This document shows, piece after piece, positions 62,231 through 64,000 of a stretch of DNA of 64,000 nt. The DNA comes from Chloroflexota bacterium. Its GTDB lineage: Bacteria; Chloroflexota; Anaerolineae; Caldilineales; Caldilineaceae. The translations under genes were made by a program, and so were the position numbers. Every line of letters starts with the position of its first letter. Within the stretch, counting starts at the first letter, position 1. The notes below the pieces were generated by a model that saw only the letters and a list, made by a program, of their open reading frames with translations, searched no databases and had not been told where the DNA came from. Where the stretch lies: the NCBI GenBank assembly GCA_016861025.1, contig BOKO01000006.1, forward strand, positions 274,063 to 338,062. Reading direction: 5' to 3'.

Positions 62231-62300
62231 TCGCCGGTTCTCGGTGCAGGAACGGAGGTTATTGGGGAATCAAGGACACGCCGCTGTGAGCGGCGTCTAC
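62231..62300 (+). repeat. two-hairpin repeat, truncated unit C1
   Basis: Lacks the first hairpin arm; the spacer and second hairpin with GTCTAC are present. The 382-base gap 62228-62609 is mostly C1-C3. Confidence 0.75.
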
Positions 62301-62303
62301 GTT

Positions 62304-62390
62304 GGAGCGGCGGCTTGTAGCCGCCGGCGCCCGGCGTGCAAATGGAGGTTGCTGAAGGGCGAAGGACACGCCGCTGCGAGCGGCGGCTAC
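62304..62390 (+). repeat. two-hairpin repeat, unit C2
   Basis: 87 bases with both hairpins; very close to the B units. Confidence 0.85.
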
Positions 62391-62408
62391 GCTGAGGGTG
62401 CGTGCTTC

Positions 62409-62491
62409 GTAGCGGCGGCTTGCAGCCGCCGGCGTTCGATGCACGAGCGACGGTTGCGGGACGAAGGACACGCCGCTCGCGGCTGCGTATA
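62409..62491 (+). repeat. two-hairpin repeat, unit C3 (diverged end)
   Basis: First hairpin intact; the second hairpin is altered (CCGCTCGCGGCTGCG), so its stem is shifted. Confidence 0.75.
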
Positions 62492-62609
62492 CGCAGGCCG
62501 TTGTAGGGAGCAGAAGCTACAAACGAAGATGTAGCTCCTTGCAAGACAGTTGGAGTGAGCGTCGCACACTTGGTACAATACGGGTGGACAAATCAAGGGA
62601 GGATGTTTG

Positions 62610-63029
62610 ATGTCGACCACGGTGATTCTGAAACTAGAAGAGGTGACGTACCAGCGTGCTCGCCGCCTGGCAGATACTCAGCAGCAAGCCGTTGCTGATG
62701 CTCTGGCAGCCTGGATCGAGGCGACCTTGCCTGCTGAAGACGGCGAGACCATACACGAAGCCGTGACAGCCGGGGAGAGTGACGAAGCTGTCATTCGCGA
62801 AATGGCGGCGTATCTTGAATTGCACCCACAGCTAAGAACGCAGTATCTTGGACAGTATGTCGCAATTCGTAACGGCAGATTGATCGACCACGACGATAGC
62901 TACGATCGTCTCTTTGATCGAATCGATGTCGCTTTCCCCGATGAGTTTGTGTGGCTGACCAGGGTCGAGCAGGAACCGCTAACAACGCTCACCTATCGCT
63001 CCCCGCGTATCAGTTCATCGGCAGAATGA
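62610..63029 (+). CDS. DUF5678-containing protein
   Basis: A 139-residue protein. The N-terminal 45 residues (VILKLEEVTYQRARRLADTQQQAVADALAAWIE) look like a ribbon-helix-helix or short helical segment, as in antitoxin-like proteins. The C-terminal half has the DUF5678 pattern HPQLRTQYLGQYVAIRNGRLIDHDDSYDRLF. AAGGGAGG lies seven bases before ATG 62610. Its TGA overlaps the next ATG (63026-63029). Such pairs with small protease-like proteins are frequent in Chloroflexota genomes as I recall; the function is unknown. Confidence 0.7.
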   Translation: MSTTVILKLEEVTYQRARRLADTQQQAVADALAAWIEATLPAEDGETIHEAVTAGESDEAVIREMAAYLELHPQLRTQYLGQYVAIRNGRLIDHDDSYDRLFDRIDVAFPDEFVWLTRVEQEPLTTLTYRSPRISSSAE

Positions 63030-63286
63030 CCATGATCATCCCGGTCACATATCTAAAACAAGTTGGGGCGCGCAAGACCGCAAAGGTGTGGATGCGCGGC
63101 GCTGCCGACCAACGCCGGCTGGTCGACCTCTACACCGTATGCCTGCAACTCGGCGACCTGACAACGCAACGACTCCCAGTGGTCGGCGGATCAGGCGAGA
63201 GCGAAGTCATCGTTGGTCGCGATGTGCTGAACCAACTGATCGTTACGCTCAATGGACTGGCATCAGTTGCCGAAGTCACCCTGTAG
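63026..63286 (+). CDS. small retropepsin-like protein lacking the Asp-Thr-Gly motif
   Basis: An 86-residue protein ending in VIVGRDVLNQLIVTLNGLASVAEV, a segment like the last strands of clan AA (retropepsin-like) aspartic protease proteins (LGRDFLN ... LDG). The usual D-T/S-G active-site motif is missing, so it is either a truncated or a non-catalytic relative. It is translationally coupled to the DUF5678 gene. 221 bases without a visible gene follow before cydA. Confidence 0.5.
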   Translation: MTMIIPVTYLKQVGARKTAKVWMRGAADQRRLVDLYTVCLQLGDLTTQRLPVVGGSGESEVIVGRDVLNQLIVTLNGLASVAEVTL

Positions 63287-63507
63287 AACTCGCTTTGCCA
63301 ATTCTTGGTGCATGAGCGGAGTGATGTTGCCATTGTGCCATATACGTCCCGGCAACACAACGAGATCACGGCAGCGGCGTTTTCGCAACACCGCTCCAGA
63401 GGTAGAGCCTCTCTGCGCTTTCTTGACACAAGGGCGACGCCATCCCATAATCATAGGAACACTGCACGTATAACTTCTCACGTCGTCTTGATGCAAGGAA
63501 GTGTACC

Positions 63508-64000
63508 ATGGATCCACTCTTTTTCTCGCGCGTCCAGTTTGGCTTGACGGCGAGCTTCCACTTCATCTATCCGCCGCTTTCGATTGGGCTTGGCTTGCTG
63601 CTGATCATCATCGGGCTGCGCTATCTGCGCACGCGTGACCCGAAGTGGCGGCAGCTCTCGTTCTTCTGGGTCAAGGTCTACGGGCTGGTCTTTGCCGTAG
63701 GCGTGGCGACCGGCATCGTGCAGGAGTTTGCGTTTGGCACGAACTGGCCCCTCTATTCGCGCTTTGTTGGCAACATCTTTGGCAGCCTGCTGGCCGCGGA
63801 GGGCGTCTTTGCCTTCTTCCTGGAGGGCGGCTTTCTCGGCTTGATGCTCTTTGGCGGCAACCGGCTGGGGCCACGGCTCTGGCTGTTTGCGATCTTCATG
63901 GTCGCGTTCGGCGCGCATTTCAGCGCGCTCTGGATCGTGATGGCGAACTCGTGGATGCAGACGCCGGCTGGCTACGTGCTGCAAGAGACGCAGTTTGGTG
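63508..64000 (+). CDS. cydA: cytochrome bd ubiquinol oxidase subunit I (3' end outside window)
   Basis: The N-terminal 164 residues of the large subunit of cytochrome bd, which reduces oxygen to water with quinol electrons. The start MDPLFFSRVQFGLTASFHF contains the conserved heme-ligand histidine H18. It goes on through the first membrane helices with GIVQEFAFGTNWP and the conserved glutamates in LLAAEGVFAFFLEGGFLGLMLFG, then GAHFSALWIVMANSWMQTPAGY, all hallmarks of CydA. CAAGGAAG lies before the ATG. The frame is open at the right edge; cydB is expected beyond. Confidence 0.95.
   Translation, partial: MDPLFFSRVQFGLTASFHFIYPPLSIGLGLLLIIIGLRYLRTRDPKWRQLSFFWVKVYGLVFAVGVATGIVQEFAFGTNWPLYSRFVGNIFGSLLAAEGVFAFFLEGGFLGLMLFGGNRLGPRLWLFAIFMVAFGAHFSALWIVMANSWMQTPAGYVLQETQFG

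Overview
The window is about 60% GC. It looks like a chromosomal piece of a Chloroflexota bacterium, probably of the Caldilineae/Anaerolineae type. This is inferred from gene content: a BTAD-type AAA/TPR regulator, CpXC and TPR-CHAT proteins, Uma2 nucleases, DUF5678, a CfrBI-type restriction enzyme, and secreted proteins ending in an L-P-L-[VI] tail. No rRNA, tRNA or CRISPR array was found. Many genes overlap by four bases (ATGA or TTGA), so small operons are common.

Layout. 1-9.6 kb: a hybrid histidine kinase cut by the left edge, a ferritin-like protein, a GNAT gene broken by an in-frame TGA, a secreted protein, then a minus-strand run (TolB-like propeller, DMT transporter, two gene remnants, carboxylesterase, aldo/keto reductase, DUF2255). 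9.6-11.1 kb: repeats and a frameshifted IS110-type transposase. 11.1-18 kb: a trp cluster (trpD, trpC, trpF) interrupted by a type II restriction-modification pair and a HicB-like gene, with an aromatic amino acid decarboxylase coupled to trpC. 18-28.6 kb: a giant secreted beta-helix/SdrD-like surface protein, a small protein and a BTAD regulator. 29-38 kb: phenylpyruvate/indolepyruvate decarboxylase, threonine synthase, two unknown proteins, patatin, hutI, a Uma2 remnant, an SH3 lipoprotein and a TPR protein.

38-52.4 kb: a MarR-controlled heterodimeric ABC exporter followed by xseA (minus strand), then an MFS transporter with nudC, an FtsK translocase, a dihydropyrimidinase-like enzyme and MurJ. 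52.5-62.2 kb: a Uma2 nuclease, then the most unusual locus. It runs CpXC protein, TPR-CHAT protease, CBS/zinc-ribbon protein, four-helix membrane protein, SAF-domain membrane protein and coiled-coil membrane protein. It is flanked and interrupted by arrays of a two-hairpin repeat. Two of its genes carry, in frame, a near-identical palindrome that also occurs between genes at 9171. 62.6-64 kb: a DUF5678/protease-like pair and the start of cydA.

How the parts fit: the trp genes make tryptophan precursors, and two decarboxylases (one for aromatic amino acids, one for aromatic 2-oxo acids) could divert aromatic metabolites. The CHAT locus looks like a protease-plus-membrane module of unknown role, possibly stress or defence signalling.
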